Below, piece by piece: positions 9,365 to 18,496 of a DNA stretch of 64,000 nucleotides. A program made the position numbers and the translations under genes. Location of the stretch: positions 15,217 to 79,216 of the forward strand of contig CAYVBQ010000016.1 in assembly GCA_964449775.1 (NCBI GenBank), written 5' to 3'. Every line of letters starts with the position of its first letter. Positions within the stretch are counted from its first letter, which is position 1. Below the pieces are notes generated by a model. It ran no database searches. It had not been told where the DNA came from and saw only the letters and a program-made list of their open reading frames with translations. This DNA is from Fen-1258 sp964449775 (lineage in GTDB: Bacteria > Bacteroidota > Ignavibacteria > Ignavibacteriales > Melioribacteraceae).

Positions 9365-9580
9365 CTATTTACTAAAACCAGTTTTGAACCATTTGAAAGA
9401 GTTATTTACCGGTCGGACAGAAACAATAATCGCGGCTATTAAATACCAATACCATTCAAAAGAAAGAATTGGTTCATAAATCTTAGCGAATAAAAGTGTC
9501 GCTGCAAAAACAGAAGTTTTGATCAAGACAACATCAATCCAGTCTACTTTGAAAGTGGATAATTTTTTCATGATCTGCAT
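9365..9580 (-). CDS. Small two-helix membrane protein
   Basis: About 71 residues starting at ATG 9580, chosen because AAAAGGAG lies 6 nt upstream; the longer frame needs a TTG inside the A-rich leader. Two hydrophobic segments, roughly VLIKTSVFAATLLFAKI and WYWYLIAAIIVSV, predict two transmembrane helices with charged ends. No recognised domain. The clear ribosome-binding site and membrane pattern support a real gene. It may be cotranscribed with the upstream lipoprotein gene (gap about 38 nt). Confidence 0.6.
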   Translation of the reverse strand: MQIMKKLSTFKVDWIDVVLIKTSVFAATLLFAKIYEPILSFEWYWYLIAAIIVSVRPVNNSFKWFKTGFSK

Positions 9581-9618
9581 TTGAAACTCCTTTTTTATTT
9601 TCAATCATGGTGCTACGC

Positions 9619-10305
9619 CTATTCAAGCGGTATCTTATCTAACAAAAGATTGATCCCATTGGAGACAGCGTAATAAAGTGGAGTGTGTAGTTCATCTATA
9701 CCGTAATAAATATAACCATCTTCACCCAAAACATGAGCTTTCCAAAGAACTCTTCCATCTCTCAAGGAAATTAAATAATAGGTGAAGCGGCATGAAATTA
9801 TCCTTGTTTTATAGAGCTGGTAATTCGCTATTAAGAAACCATTTTTCACTGAACAACTATCAACCGTTCCTATGATTATTGCATCCGCTGAATCTTTTAT
9901 GACATCATACCCAAGTTCTGAGCTGTAAAAATTTTTTAGATCTAACTTTTTCTTTTTTTCTATCGAATGAATGGTTTTAGAAATCGCTAAAGAATCAATG
10001 GTAATAGCAGTATCAATATCTGAGACTGTAAATTTTATGTTTGGATATTTTTCTTCTAATGAATTAATAAAATGATTTGTTGAGTAAAATGTTCCGGCAT
10101 CCGTTGTATCATCTGGAGTCATTGGAAGGAGAGCAACCGATCGAATTTTATATGAATCTATTTTAGGAGATTTGTAGAGGGAAATGACCTCATTCTTTGG
10201 CCAAAGAAGATTATCCAAGAATTCATTACAACCGGTAATAAATAGTACAAAACAAAAAGCGATAACCTTAACTGCGAAACGAATTATGATGCGGATATCT
10301 ACCAT
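9619..10305 (-). CDS. Predicted lipoprotein, function unknown
   Basis: A 228-aa protein with a signal peptide ending in a lipobox (FITGC, Cys near residue 26), so it is probably anchored in the inner or outer membrane. The rest (IRSVALLPMTPDD, a central helix, ADAIIIGTVDSCS, and YYLISLRDGRVLWKAHV) alternates strands and helices like the CsgG/GNA1162 type of periplasmic lipoprotein domain, where a nucleotide-independent alpha/beta fold carries an AIIxGxV strand. That likeness is weak and inferred. It is upstream of the small membrane protein on the same strand. Confidence 0.6.
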   Translation of the reverse strand: MVDIRIIIRFAVKVIAFCFVLFITGCNEFLDNLLWPKNEVISLYKSPKIDSYKIRSVALLPMTPDDTTDAGTFYSTNHFINSLEEKYPNIKFTVSDIDTAITIDSLAISKTIHSIEKKKKLDLKNFYSSELGYDVIKDSADAIIIGTVDSCSVKNGFLIANYQLYKTRIISCRFTYYLISLRDGRVLWKAHVLGEDGYIYYGIDELHTPLYYAVSNGINLLLDKIPLE

Positions 10306-10513
10306 ATCTATATCTCAAATGTTTGATGTCGTTTCAAATGCAATGAAAATTTGCATTATTTTCTCCAGTATGTCAATTAAATTATGAACTCACCTTACCA
10401 AGAACTTAGTATTCTGAAAAATATCGCTATAGCGACATTCATAATTTCTTTTGCACGTTTAATATTTCGATGGATAAAAGATATTTTATTTTGGGGATGT
10501 GTTATTACTAAAT

Positions 10514-10664
10514 GAGACTTCTGAAAAATAAAAATAGAACACGGATAAACACAGATTGAACTGATTAACACGGATCAAAATCTGTGAAAATCCGTCAAAT
10601 CCGTGTCATCCGTGTGCTATTAAAAATGTTGCCGTTCTGTATAATCCTATTTTTCAGAAGTCTC
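10514..10664. mobile_element. MITE-like palindromic element with TAAAT target duplication
   Basis: Perfect 17-bp terminal inverted repeats, GAGACTTCTGAAAAATA at 10514-10530 and its complement at 10648-10664, enclose a near-palindromic core rich in ACACGGAT and ATCCGTGT units. The whole element is 151 bp and has no ORF. TAAAT is present directly on both sides (10509-10513 and 10665-10669), as expected for a 5-bp target duplication. This structure fits a non-autonomous, transposase-mobilised element. Confidence 0.7.
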
Positions 10665-10705
10665 TAAATGTGAGGATGGTGTTCACTTTCAGACTATGCA
10701 AATAT

Positions 10706-11635
10706 TTAGATTGCTAACACAGAAGGTTCTAAGACCCTATCCATTTTTTCAATGTCTTTACTGATGCGTTGCTCATCACCCCAGTCACTCCAATATACAT
10801 CTTTAACTTCCAAAACGTTTAGATGATTTGGTATCATTTCTAAAACATATTTCGAAAAATTTACAGAAGGCAGATATTTATAAAACCGTCTAATCGTAAT
10901 ATCCTCAAAAGTAGTTCCGAACTTACTCCGGATCGGTTGAAATGCACCCGCTAACTCCGGGATACAACGGCTAATATATTTAATAAAGGCAGAGCATTTC
11001 CCTACCATCACAAATGTATTTATCAAACAACCGCTCTTAATAAGATTATTTGTTAAACTGCTATCCGGTTTTTCAATAAACTTTTTTACGTTGAATACTT
11101 TCGATTCACCATCGCTGTATAGTTCCCGTGTAGGTTCTATCCAGCCATAACCTGGTTCATTTTTTTGCGGACGGATTCCGAGCAGAACAATTGATTTTGG
11201 ATTCTCTTCAACAAAAAGATTTGCTTTGGCAACATGTTCCATGAATCTTTTTTCATCCAAAATAAAATGATCGGACGGGAAGATTGCCACCGTTGCATCA
11301 GGATTGATCTTATCTATCTTTAGAAGAGGAAAGAGAATTCCAGCGCTGGTATCGCGTAAACATGGTTGCTCAACAATTGTTAATGACGGGTTCTTTGCTA
11401 ATTCATCTTTAACATAACCGCGATGATCTATATTAACCACTGCAAATAAACGATTCTGAGGAATTAGCATGGAAGCACGGTCTACGGTGTGCTTGAACAT
11501 AGAACGTGTACCTATAAATGTGCAATATTGCTTGGGTCGGTGATATCCATAAACGTTCGTCACAAATCTTTGCAGTCTTACTCCTTCTCCGCCCGCAAGG
11601 ATGATCCCCATAAGATTCTTATTACTGTTCTGCAC
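10706..11635 (-). CDS. Mannose-1-phosphate guanylyltransferase-like nucleotidyltransferase
   Basis: A 309-aa sugar-nucleotide pyrophosphorylase. The signature LAGGEGVRLQ is near the N-terminus, followed by HRPKQYC, the FPSDHFI metal-binding Asp region near residue 120, GYGWIEP and FIEKPDSS. These fit the ManC/GMP subgroup, which makes GDP-mannose from mannose-1-phosphate and GTP; the C-terminal isomerase cupin of bifunctional ManC is absent. The loop Arg is followed by LQ rather than the usual LxP. The annotated start is GTG 11635; ATG 11611, placing the signature directly at the N-terminus (MGIILAGGEG), is equally plausible. It is isolated from the polysaccharide cluster at 54-63 kb, which it could nonetheless supply. 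Confidence 0.75.
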   Translation of the reverse strand: MQNSNKNLMGIILAGGEGVRLQRFVTNVYGYHRPKQYCTFIGTRSMFKHTVDRASMLIPQNRLFAVVNIDHRGYVKDELAKNPSLTIVEQPCLRDTSAGILFPLLKIDKINPDATVAIFPSDHFILDEKRFMEHVAKANLFVEENPKSIVLLGIRPQKNEPGYGWIEPTRELYSDGESKVFNVKKFIEKPDSSLTNNLIKSGCLINTFVMVGKCSAFIKYISRCIPELAGAFQPIRSKFGTTFEDITIRRFYKYLPSVNFSKYVLEMIPNHLNVLEVKDVYWSDWGDEQRISKDIEKMDRVLEPSVLAI

Positions 11636-12041
11636 AATGTACCACTTTTATTGAGTTTACTTTTAGTCAATTCGAGTATTTCTGCAAACATCAATGAAGC
11701 AATAATAAAAGTACTGCCTTATTACCGATCAATCTATTTATCTTCATTTTGATCATGATCTTCACTCAGGAAAAAATGCCCGGCTGGTAGCATTAAATTT
11801 CTGATGGATTATTTACCAAATTGATCCTTCAAAAAATGGGTATCTTACAATTGTATTATCGGAGAGTTTTTGAAAAAGTTTAATTGAGCAGAGGATAATT
11901 TTGAACTCCGTGCAGAACGATTTGGAGAGGAGTGCATACTTAGGTCTTATAAAGAATTGTAATACAAAGCTGAAAACACAGATAATGTTGATTTTGGCGG
12001 ATTCATCAGCCATAACCCGTACAATCCGTTGAATCTTTGTT
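11636..12041. other. Gene-free stretch with a degenerate repeat
   Basis: About 400 bases with no convincing gene. The right end (about 11976-12041) resembles a worn copy of the ATCCGT-rich core of the element at 10514-10664, sharing ACACAGAT, CAATCCGT and a TTCTATT end. The rest shows no hairpin, tRNA or clear promoter. Confidence 0.35.
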
Positions 12042-12656
12042 CTATTTTTTCTTCAAAGAATGTCTTTCGATTAGATTTGAAACTACGTCTTCAAATTCAA
12101 TTTCCTGCTCGGCTAACATAACAAGTAAATGGTATATCAGGTCGGAGGTTTCGTTGACAATCTCATTTTTATCACGATTCTTTGCGGCAATAACCGTTTC
12201 AATTGCTTCTTCACCCACTTTCTGTATGATTCTATCGGCACCCAACTGAAACAGTTTTGTTGTGTAGGAATTCTCCGGCAGTTGATTCTTCCTTCCTTTA
12301 ATCAACTCACTAAGTTGATTCAAGAAAATAATATTCCTCTTCTCGACCCCAAAACATGAATATGTTCCTAGATGACAAGTCTGTCCAACAGGATTTGCAA
12401 AGACAAGAAGAGAATCATTATCGCAATCTTTTTTTATTTCAACAAGATTTAAATAATTACCGGATGTTTCTCCTTTTGTCCACAAGTTATTTCTGGTTCT
12501 GCTGAAAAATGTAACAAGTTTAGTCTCGATTGTTTTAGTAAACGCTTCTTTGTTCATAAAACCGAGCATCAGCACTTGACCTGTTTGAGCATCGCATACT
12601 ATCGCAGGTATCAATCCGCCAAGTTTTTCAAAATTCAGTTCATCTGCATTTATCAT
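12042..12656 (-). CDS. hisIE: Bifunctional phosphoribosyl-AMP cyclohydrolase / phosphoribosyl-ATP pyrophosphatase
   Basis: A 204-aa fusion catalysing the second and third steps of histidine synthesis in the cytoplasm. The HisI domain (about 1-105) shows VLMLGFMNKEAF, WTKGETSGN and a C-x-HLGTYSCFG zinc motif, together with the Cys of DCDNDS. The HisE domain (about 115-204) has the acidic metal-binding helix EEAIETVIAAKNRDKNEIVN followed by ETSDLIYHLLVML. Order and length are normal for the fused form. It is the last gene of the his operon; its ATG overlaps the hisF stop by 4 nt. Confidence 0.95.
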   Translation of the reverse strand: MINADELNFEKLGGLIPAIVCDAQTGQVLMLGFMNKEAFTKTIETKLVTFFSRTRNNLWTKGETSGNYLNLVEIKKDCDNDSLLVFANPVGQTCHLGTYSCFGVEKRNIIFLNQLSELIKGRKNQLPENSYTTKLFQLGADRIIQKVGEEAIETVIAAKNRDKNEIVNETSDLIYHLLVMLAEQEIEFEDVVSNLIERHSLKKK

Positions 12657-13405
12657 TGACGTACTCTTATTCCGTTTGATTGTAAGTATTGTTTTAGATC
12701 TTTAATTGCCAATTCTTCGTAATGAAAAAGAGTGGCAGCAAGACAAGCATCTATTCCGATACGGAAGGCATCGAGAAAGTGTTTACTTTCACCGGCTCCA
12801 CCGGAGGCAATCACCGGAATTGTAACATTTTTCACAACTTGTGCAAGAAATTCCAAATCATAACCGTTTTTCGTGCCGTCATGGTCCATCGAAGTCAGCA
12901 AGATTTCCCCCGCTCCTAACTCTGCAACTTTTTTACACCATTCTAACCCTTCCAGGTCAGCTTCCTCTTTTCCCCCTTTTATAAATATTTTTTTACTTGA
13001 TCCTACTCTTTTCACATCAACCGCCGCTACAACAGCTTGACTACCGAAACGTTTGGCGGCTTCAGAAATCAAAGAGGGATTATTTACTATTGATGTGTTG
13101 AGCGAAACTTTATCGGCACCGGCTCTTAGTAATGCTTCGATATCACACAACTCGGAAATGCCTCCGCCAACGGTAAATGGAATTCTTATAACTTTGGCAA
13201 CCTCTTTAACCAGTTCGACCAGAGTTTTTCTTTTTTCGATTGAGGCGGTTATATCAAGAAACACTAGTTCATCGGCACCTTCTTGATAATATCTTTGGGC
13301 TAGTTCAACTGCAGAGCCCGCATGACGAAGCTCTACAAAATTGATTCCCTTTACAACTTGCCCATTTAGAACATCGAGACACGGAATAATTCTTTTACTT
13401 ACCAA
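12653..13405 (-). CDS. hisF: Imidazole glycerol phosphate synthase, cyclase subunit
   Basis: A 250-aa (beta/alpha)8 barrel that closes the imidazole ring using ammonia delivered by HisH. The N-terminus is KRIIPCLDVLNGQVVKG, with one catalytic Asp in CLD; the second is in AAVDVKR near residue 130. The phosphate-binding VGGGIS and ASGGAG loops are present. Translation begins at TTG 13405, inside the end of hisA (11-nt overlap); no ATG is available near the conserved N-terminus. Length is normal for HisF. Confidence 0.95.
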   Translation of the reverse strand: MVSKRIIPCLDVLNGQVVKGINFVELRHAGSAVELAQRYYQEGADELVFLDITASIEKRKTLVELVKEVAKVIRIPFTVGGGISELCDIEALLRAGADKVSLNTSIVNNPSLISEAAKRFGSQAVVAAVDVKRVGSSKKIFIKGGKEEADLEGLEWCKKVAELGAGEILLTSMDHDGTKNGYDLEFLAQVVKNVTIPVIASGGAGESKHFLDAFRIGIDACLAATLFHYEELAIKDLKQYLQSNGIRVRQ

Positions 13406-14114
13406 ACTTTACCAGCTCCTTTAGATCAATTTTATTTTCATAGATTGCTTTACCAACAACAACGGCATTACAATCCATATCATTCAAAGCGGTCAGATCG
13501 CTCATTGCTTTAATTCCGCCGGAAGCAATTATAAATATCTCAGGGAAAATCTCTTTCAATCCTTTATAAAGCCGAAGGTTCGGACCTTCAAGCATACCGT
13601 CTTTATCTATATCGGTAATGAGAAAATCTTTCAATCCGTATTCCCGGCATTGTGTGATATATGCGCTAATTTCCAGATTTGTATTTTCTTTCCATCCTTG
13701 TTCAACAACTTCACCTTTTTGAGTATCGGCAGCAATGATGATTCTATCTAAAGGAATTATTTGTAATACTTTTTCGAATTCCGGTCTATCTACAAATGGA
13801 AGTGATCCGATAATAACTTTGTTCACACCAAGTGAAAAGAGATTAAGAATATCATCGGTGCTTCTAATTCCACCGCCGAACTGGATTTTTAATTTTGTAT
13901 TCTGTTTTATCTCTTCGAGTATTTTGAATGTTGTAATTTTTCCGTCTTTGGCTCCGGAGAGATCTACAATGTGAATCCATTCAAAACCATGTTCATCATA
14001 GACTTTGGTTTGATCTAATGGATTTTCAAAATAACTTTTCGCCGTAGCGAAATCTCCTTTTTGAAGACGGACTACATTTCCGTCAAGTATGTCTATTGCT
14101 GGTATGATTAACAT
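13395..14114 (-). CDS. hisA: ProFAR isomerase (phosphoribosylformimino-AICAR-P isomerase)
   Basis: A 239-aa (beta/alpha)8 barrel that opens the ribose ring of ProFAR by an Amadori rearrangement. Visible are the N-terminal IPAIDILDGNVVRLQKGDF with the general-base Asp, FGGGIRS, the general acid in ITDIDKDGM near residue 170, and ASGGIKA. Its start overlaps hisH by 7 nt and its end overlaps hisF by 11 nt, so it should be translationally coupled. No trp genes are nearby, so a dual PriA role is not suggested. Confidence 0.95.
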   Translation of the reverse strand: MLIIPAIDILDGNVVRLQKGDFATAKSYFENPLDQTKVYDEHGFEWIHIVDLSGAKDGKITTFKILEEIKQNTKLKIQFGGGIRSTDDILNLFSLGVNKVIIGSLPFVDRPEFEKVLQIIPLDRIIIAADTQKGEVVEQGWKENTNLEISAYITQCREYGLKDFLITDIDKDGMLEGPNLRLYKGLKEIFPEIFIIASGGIKAMSDLTALNDMDCNAVVVGKAIYENKIDLKELVKFGK

Positions 14115-14695
14115 AATTCCACGAAGTTTTTAATTAATTGAATTCCGGCTTGACCGGATTTTTCCGGGTGAAATTGTACACCGTAATAATTGTCCTTCTC
14201 CATCGAAGAAGTAAAATCAACTTCATAATTACATATTGAAGTTGTTTGTTCGTTCACAGGTACATAAAAAGAATTTGCGAAATAGAAATATTCTTGGTCT
14301 TTAATTCCGTCTAACAACTTAGAAGGTTTTGATATTTTCACCTGATTCCATCCCATGTGCGGTACTTTCACTTTTGAATCATCGAACTTTTCCGTATTGG
14401 CATGAAATATACTCAGTCCCATAACATTTCCTTCTTTTGATTTTTCACACATCAGCTGCATCCCGAGACAAATTCCAAGCATCGGTTTTTTATTTATCCG
14501 AAGCATAGAAAATAGATTCGTCATGTGAAGTTTTTTTATCGCGAAAGATGCTTCTCCAACACCGGGAAAAATTATTTTAGATGCATTCAATAAATCACAT
14601 TCGCGATTTGTAATCACGTATTCATATTTAAGTTCAGCAAGCACATTTGCTACCGATGCGGTATTACCTGCGCCGTAATCAATCAATGCGATCAT
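14108..14695 (-). CDS. hisH: Imidazole glycerol phosphate synthase, glutamine amidotransferase subunit
   Basis: A 195-aa class I glutamine amidotransferase that releases ammonia for HisF. The nucleophile Cys is in LGICLGMQLM near residue 77, and the His-Glu pair is in GVQFHPEKSG near residue 179. DYGAGNTASV opens the protein and FPGVGEASFAI marks the oxyanion region. It overlaps hisB by 4 nt and hisA by 7 nt. Confidence 0.95.
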   Translation of the reverse strand: MIALIDYGAGNTASVANVLAELKYEYVITNRECDLLNASKIIFPGVGEASFAIKKLHMTNLFSMLRINKKPMLGICLGMQLMCEKSKEGNVMGLSIFHANTEKFDDSKVKVPHMGWNQVKISKPSKLLDGIKDQEYFYFANSFYVPVNEQTTSICNYEVDFTSSMEKDNYYGVQFHPEKSGQAGIQLIKNFVELC

Positions 14696-15297
14696 ATCAA
14701 TCCTTTTGTTGAAGGTAAACTACCCATATTTCTTGAATCATACTTAAGCGCATTGTTAAGTGCCCTTGCAAATGCTTTGAAGATTGCTTCTACTTTATGA
14801 TGATCGTTCTCTCCACTGGCTTTAATATGAATATTTGCGCGAAGCCCGATTGACAAACCTCTGAAAAATTCTTTGAATAATTCAGTAGGGAACTCACCTA
14901 CCATCTCGCGCTTAAATTTACAATTGAACACTAAGTACGCTCGTCCGCCAAGATCAATTGCGCATTCTGCAAGCGCATCGTCCATTGGCAGCATAAAACC
15001 AAATCGTTCAATTCCTTTTCGATCTCCAAGTGCAATACTAATCGCTTCACCCAATGCAATGCCAACATCTTCTACGGTATGATGTTCATCTATGTGCAAA
15101 TCACCTTCGACGTTAATTTCCATATATATATTCGAATGTTTTGCCAATTGTTCAAGCATATGATCGAAAAAACCTATGCCGGTTTTAACTTTGGATTTGC
15201 CGGGGATATCCAAATTTAATCTAATTTTGATATCAGTTTCGTTCGTTTTCCGATTATGTACCGCTTTGCGAGATAGTTTCTCTTCCATCTTTTTCAT
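14692..15297 (-). CDS. hisB: Imidazoleglycerol-phosphate dehydratase
   Basis: A 201-aa monofunctional dehydratase with the metal-binding motifs FFDHMLEQLAKHS, DEHHTVEDVGIALG and, later, ENDHHKVEAIFKA. It lacks the N-terminal histidinol-phosphate phosphatase domain of enteric HisB, and no phosphatase gene is present in the operon, so that step must be encoded elsewhere. The start overlaps the hisC stop by 4 nt; a second Met three residues in is also possible. Confidence 0.95.
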   Translation of the reverse strand: MKKMEEKLSRKAVHNRKTNETDIKIRLNLDIPGKSKVKTGIGFFDHMLEQLAKHSNIYMEINVEGDLHIDEHHTVEDVGIALGEAISIALGDRKGIERFGFMLPMDDALAECAIDLGGRAYLVFNCKFKREMVGEFPTELFKEFFRGLSIGLRANIHIKASGENDHHKVEAIFKAFARALNNALKYDSRNMGSLPSTKGLI

Positions 15298-16337
15298 AAA
15301 ACATTCTGTAATTCAGTTAAAAATTTTTCATTTTGTTCGTGAGTTCCAACCGATACTCTCAAACAATTTTTCACTTGATTGCTTCTGTCGCGTATAATTA
15401 TTCCTTTCTCTGTAAGTTTGCGGTAAACGGATGAAGGTTCGTCACACTCAAATAAAATAAAATTACTTTCGGATGAGTAAACTTTCTTAATCTCCGCAAT
15501 CTTTTCAAGCTCACCGAGAAGAAATTTTCTTTCTTGTTTTATCTGCTCAACAAATTTATCCTTTTGCGCGGAATTTTTTAATGCTTTTAGTACAACTTCT
15601 GTCGTTAGTTTATTGATGTTGTATGGAGATTTAATTTTGTATAGCAGATTCACGATCTGCTGAGAAGTTATACAGTAACCGCATCTTACTCCGGCAAGTC
15701 CCCACGCTTTAGAAAAGGTTCTTAACACAACGAGGTTGGGATAATTTTGAATAGAATTTAGCAACTGGGATTCATTAGCAAATTCAGAGTAGGCTTCATC
15801 AACAACAACAATTCCGTTAAATTTTCTTGCTAATTCTAAAATACTATCCTGTTTAATCACGTTCGCTGTTGGATTATTCGGAGAGCAAACAAAAATAAGT
15901 TTTGAATTAGGCGTAATTGCCCGGAATGTTTTATCAAGGTTTATTTGGAATGACTCATCAAGCTTTACATTTATTGATCGAACATCATTCACATCGCAAA
16001 CTACTTTGTACATTCCGTAAGTCGGTTCCAATATTATAGCATTATCAATTTTGGGTTCACAGAATATTCTCACCAAAAGATCAATAATTTCATCCGAGCC
16101 GACACCGATAAACAAATTTTCTTTTCCAGTATTTAGATATCTGCTTAATTCTTCTCTTAAGCAATTATGAAAAGGATCAGGATAACGGTTCAATTCCATT
16201 TGCCACTCTTCACCTGCAACAGATCCAAAACTGTTCTCGTTGGCATCCAGAAGAATTCCGCTTAAAAAATCTCCCCGTGCCGATGTGTATGGTTTTAATT
16301 TCAGAATATTTTTTCTAACTAGCAATTCAATCTCCAT
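15294..16337 (-). CDS. hisC: Histidinol-phosphate aminotransferase
   Basis: A 347-aa fold type I PLP aminotransferase that converts imidazole acetol phosphate to histidinol phosphate. Visible: LDANENSFG near the N-terminus, GVGSDEIIDLL, SPNNPTAN, DEAYSEFA with the PLP-pyridine Asp, and the Schiff-base Lys in TFSKAWGLAGVRCGY near residue 210. The C-terminal NCLRVSVGTHEQN supplies the substrate-carboxylate Arg. It overlaps hisD by 11 nt. Confidence 0.94.
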   Translation of the reverse strand: MEIELLVRKNILKLKPYTSARGDFLSGILLDANENSFGSVAGEEWQMELNRYPDPFHNCLREELSRYLNTGKENLFIGVGSDEIIDLLVRIFCEPKIDNAIILEPTYGMYKVVCDVNDVRSINVKLDESFQINLDKTFRAITPNSKLIFVCSPNNPTANVIKQDSILELARKFNGIVVVDEAYSEFANESQLLNSIQNYPNLVVLRTFSKAWGLAGVRCGYCITSQQIVNLLYKIKSPYNINKLTTEVVLKALKNSAQKDKFVEQIKQERKFLLGELEKIAEIKKVYSSESNFILFECDEPSSVYRKLTEKGIIIRDRSNQVKNCLRVSVGTHEQNEKFLTELQNVL

Positions 16338-17616
16338 TTTTCAACCTCACATTAATTGCATTAGCGTGCGCATCTAATTTTTCGAGCGATGCCATTTTGA
16401 CGACTGTTGAAGCAATATTCTTAAGACCTTTTTTAGTGACTTTCTGAAAAGTAATTGTCTTCATGAATGACTCGACTGATATTCCTCCGAATGATTTGGC
16501 ATATCCATATGTCGGCAGTGAATGATTCGTTCCCGAAGCGTAATCTCCAATACTTTCGGCTGAGTAACTTCCCCAAAAAACAGAACCGGCATTCGTAATT
16601 TTTTTCTTGTACTGCTCAGCTTTTTGGGTGTTGATGATCAGATGTTCCGGCGCGTAAAGATTACTAAGTTCAATCGCTTCATCGATAGATCGAACCAAAA
16701 GAGCAGTTGAGTTAAGCAATGCGCCTTCAATGATTTCATCTCTCGATAAATATTTTCGCTGTCTCAGAATTTCACTTTGAACTTCATCAACAAGTAATTT
16801 GCTCGTCGTTAACAAGATCACTTGAGAATCTTTGCCATGCTCGGCTTGTGAGAGCAAATCTGCCGCAACATATACCGGGTCAGCAGTATCATCGGCAATA
16901 ATCAAAACTTCACTCGGACCTGCAGGCATATCAATTGCGCATCCTTTCGGGTCTATACTCACCAAAGATTTTGCCGAAGTCACATATTGATTGCCCGGTC
17001 CGAAAATTTTATCAACTTTTTTAACCGACTTATCCCCATATGCCAATAATGCAATTCCTTGAGCGCCGCCAATTTTATAAAATTCTTCAACTCCGCAAAT
17101 CCTAGCTGCGAAGAGAACGGCATTACTGATTTTATCTTTTGTCGGAGAGATTGCTGCCACTCTTTTACAACCGGCAAGAAATGCAGGAATTCCAAGCATC
17201 AATAAGGTTGATGGCAGCACAGCCGTTCCACCGGGTACGTATAAACCAACATTTTCTATGGAGCGATATTCTTTGCTGCATTTTATACCGGGCATTGTTT
17301 CTATATTGTAACCGGAAGGATACTGCATGCTATGGAATTTTTCGATATTCTTTGCCGCGGTAAGCATCGCTTTCTTTGATGCACCATCAAGAAACTTTTC
17401 TGCTCTATCAAATTCCTTTTTTGTTACAATTATTTTCTCTTTATCAAATCCATCGAACTTTTTTGAATACTTTAGTGCGGCTTTCAGTCCATTTCGTTTT
17501 ACATCCTCAATAATCGGTTTTACGATCTTCAAAATCTTTTCCGTATCAATAGAAGGACGCGAAAAGAGTTTGAGTAATTTTTTTTCAGATATATTTTCTA
17601 CTGAATCGAGTTTCAT
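16327..17616 (-). CDS. hisD: Histidinol dehydrogenase
   Basis: A 429-aa zinc enzyme that makes the last two NAD-dependent oxidations to histidine. Visible signatures: YVPGGTAVLPSTLLMLGIPA, GGAQGIALLAYG, FGPGNQYVTSAKSLV, DMPAGPSEVLIIAD, SQAEHGKDSQVILL and EHLIINT. The frame is open further upstream, but ATG 17616 is chosen because it overlaps the hisG stop as ATGA and gives the normal N-terminus and length. Its 3' end overlaps hisC by 11 nt. Confidence 0.95.
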   Translation of the reverse strand: MKLDSVENISEKKLLKLFSRPSIDTEKILKIVKPIIEDVKRNGLKAALKYSKKFDGFDKEKIIVTKKEFDRAEKFLDGASKKAMLTAAKNIEKFHSMQYPSGYNIETMPGIKCSKEYRSIENVGLYVPGGTAVLPSTLLMLGIPAFLAGCKRVAAISPTKDKISNAVLFAARICGVEEFYKIGGAQGIALLAYGDKSVKKVDKIFGPGNQYVTSAKSLVSIDPKGCAIDMPAGPSEVLIIADDTADPVYVAADLLSQAEHGKDSQVILLTTSKLLVDEVQSEILRQRKYLSRDEIIEGALLNSTALLVRSIDEAIELSNLYAPEHLIINTQKAEQYKKKITNAGSVFWGSYSAESIGDYASGTNHSLPTYGYAKSFGGISVESFMKTITFQKVTKKGLKNIASTVVKMASLEKLDAHANAINVRLKNGD

Positions 17617-18479
17617 AATATCATATTCTCTATTGGAATTAATAAAATTCCGGAAGCACCGGTGTTTATTAAGTCTTCTTGAATTTCCCAAAATTTATCC
17701 GAAGGTATTACCGCATGGATAGCAAGCATTTTATCATTGGCAAGCGGAAGGATTGTGGGACTACTTAACGATGGAATAATCTCGCGAATTTTTTCCAGTG
17801 CGGTTTTGGGTATGTTCATCATCAAGTATTTAGAGTTCTTCGCATTAAGTGCCGATTCAATTCGTGAGATCAAGTTCTTTAACTTCAGATATTTTTCCGA
17901 ATCCTTCTCGATATTCTTATTACCTATTAAGACAGCTTCCGAGTCGAAAACAGTCGTAATTTTTTTCAGTTTGTTCAGCTTAAGAGTATTACCGGTAGAG
18001 ACAATATCGCAGATGTAATCAGCAATTCCTAATGAAGGTGCAATTTCCACCGAACCGCTGATCAGAATAACCTTAGCATCAATTTTATTATTACGTAAAA
18101 AGTTGAAAAGTATTTTTGGATAAGAAGTGGCAATGCGCTTTCCATCAAGTTGATCCAGTTCGGGAATATTTCCGTCTTCCGGTCCGGCGAGTATTAATCT
18201 GCATTTACCATATGCCAGTTTTTTAATCATCTCAACGTCGGCTTCTTTCTCAATCACAACGTCCTCGCCTACAATTCCAATATCCGCAACACCATCTTGA
18301 ACGTATTCCGGAATATCATCATCCCGTAAGAAGAGCAGATCAAGATCATAATTCCGTGCAGATACAATAAGACGGTCTTTATAATCCTCAATATCCAGTC
18401 CGCATGTGCGAAGCAGCTGAAGCGATTTATCGGTAAGCCGTCCATTTTTTTGAATAGCCAGTTTCAAGTTTCCGTTCAT
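17613..18479 (-). CDS. hisG: ATP phosphoribosyltransferase, long form
   Basis: A 288-aa enzyme that commits ATP and PRPP to histidine synthesis. The catalytic domains (about 1-205) show LAIQKNGRLTDKSLQLL, DIPEYVQDGVADIGIVGEDV and the PRPP-binding segment DYICDIVSTGNTLKLN. The remaining 80 residues form the ACT-like regulatory domain of the long HisG form, so HisZ is not needed and feedback inhibition by histidine is expected. It is the first structural gene of the operon, starting behind AAAGGAG, downstream of a leader peptide and attenuator. Confidence 0.95.
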   Translation of the reverse strand: MNGNLKLAIQKNGRLTDKSLQLLRTCGLDIEDYKDRLIVSARNYDLDLLFLRDDDIPEYVQDGVADIGIVGEDVVIEKEADVEMIKKLAYGKCRLILAGPEDGNIPELDQLDGKRIATSYPKILFNFLRNNKIDAKVILISGSVEIAPSLGIADYICDIVSTGNTLKLNKLKKITTVFDSEAVLIGNKNIEKDSEKYLKLKNLISRIESALNAKNSKYLMMNIPKTALEKIREIIPSLSSPTILPLANDKMLAIHAVIPSDKFWEIQEDLINTGASGILLIPIENMIL

Positions 18480-18496
18480 AATATTCTCCTTTAAAA

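Noticed and set aside
10386..10515. Small plus-strand ORF (43 codons) ending at the MITE
   Set aside because: No ribosome-binding site and no domain; its stop lies in the TAAAT duplication, but the frame without the element runs into the opposite gene.
11813..12013. Minus-strand ORF of 66 codons after hisIE
   Set aside because: Overlaps the degenerate repeat, no ribosome-binding site, no domain.
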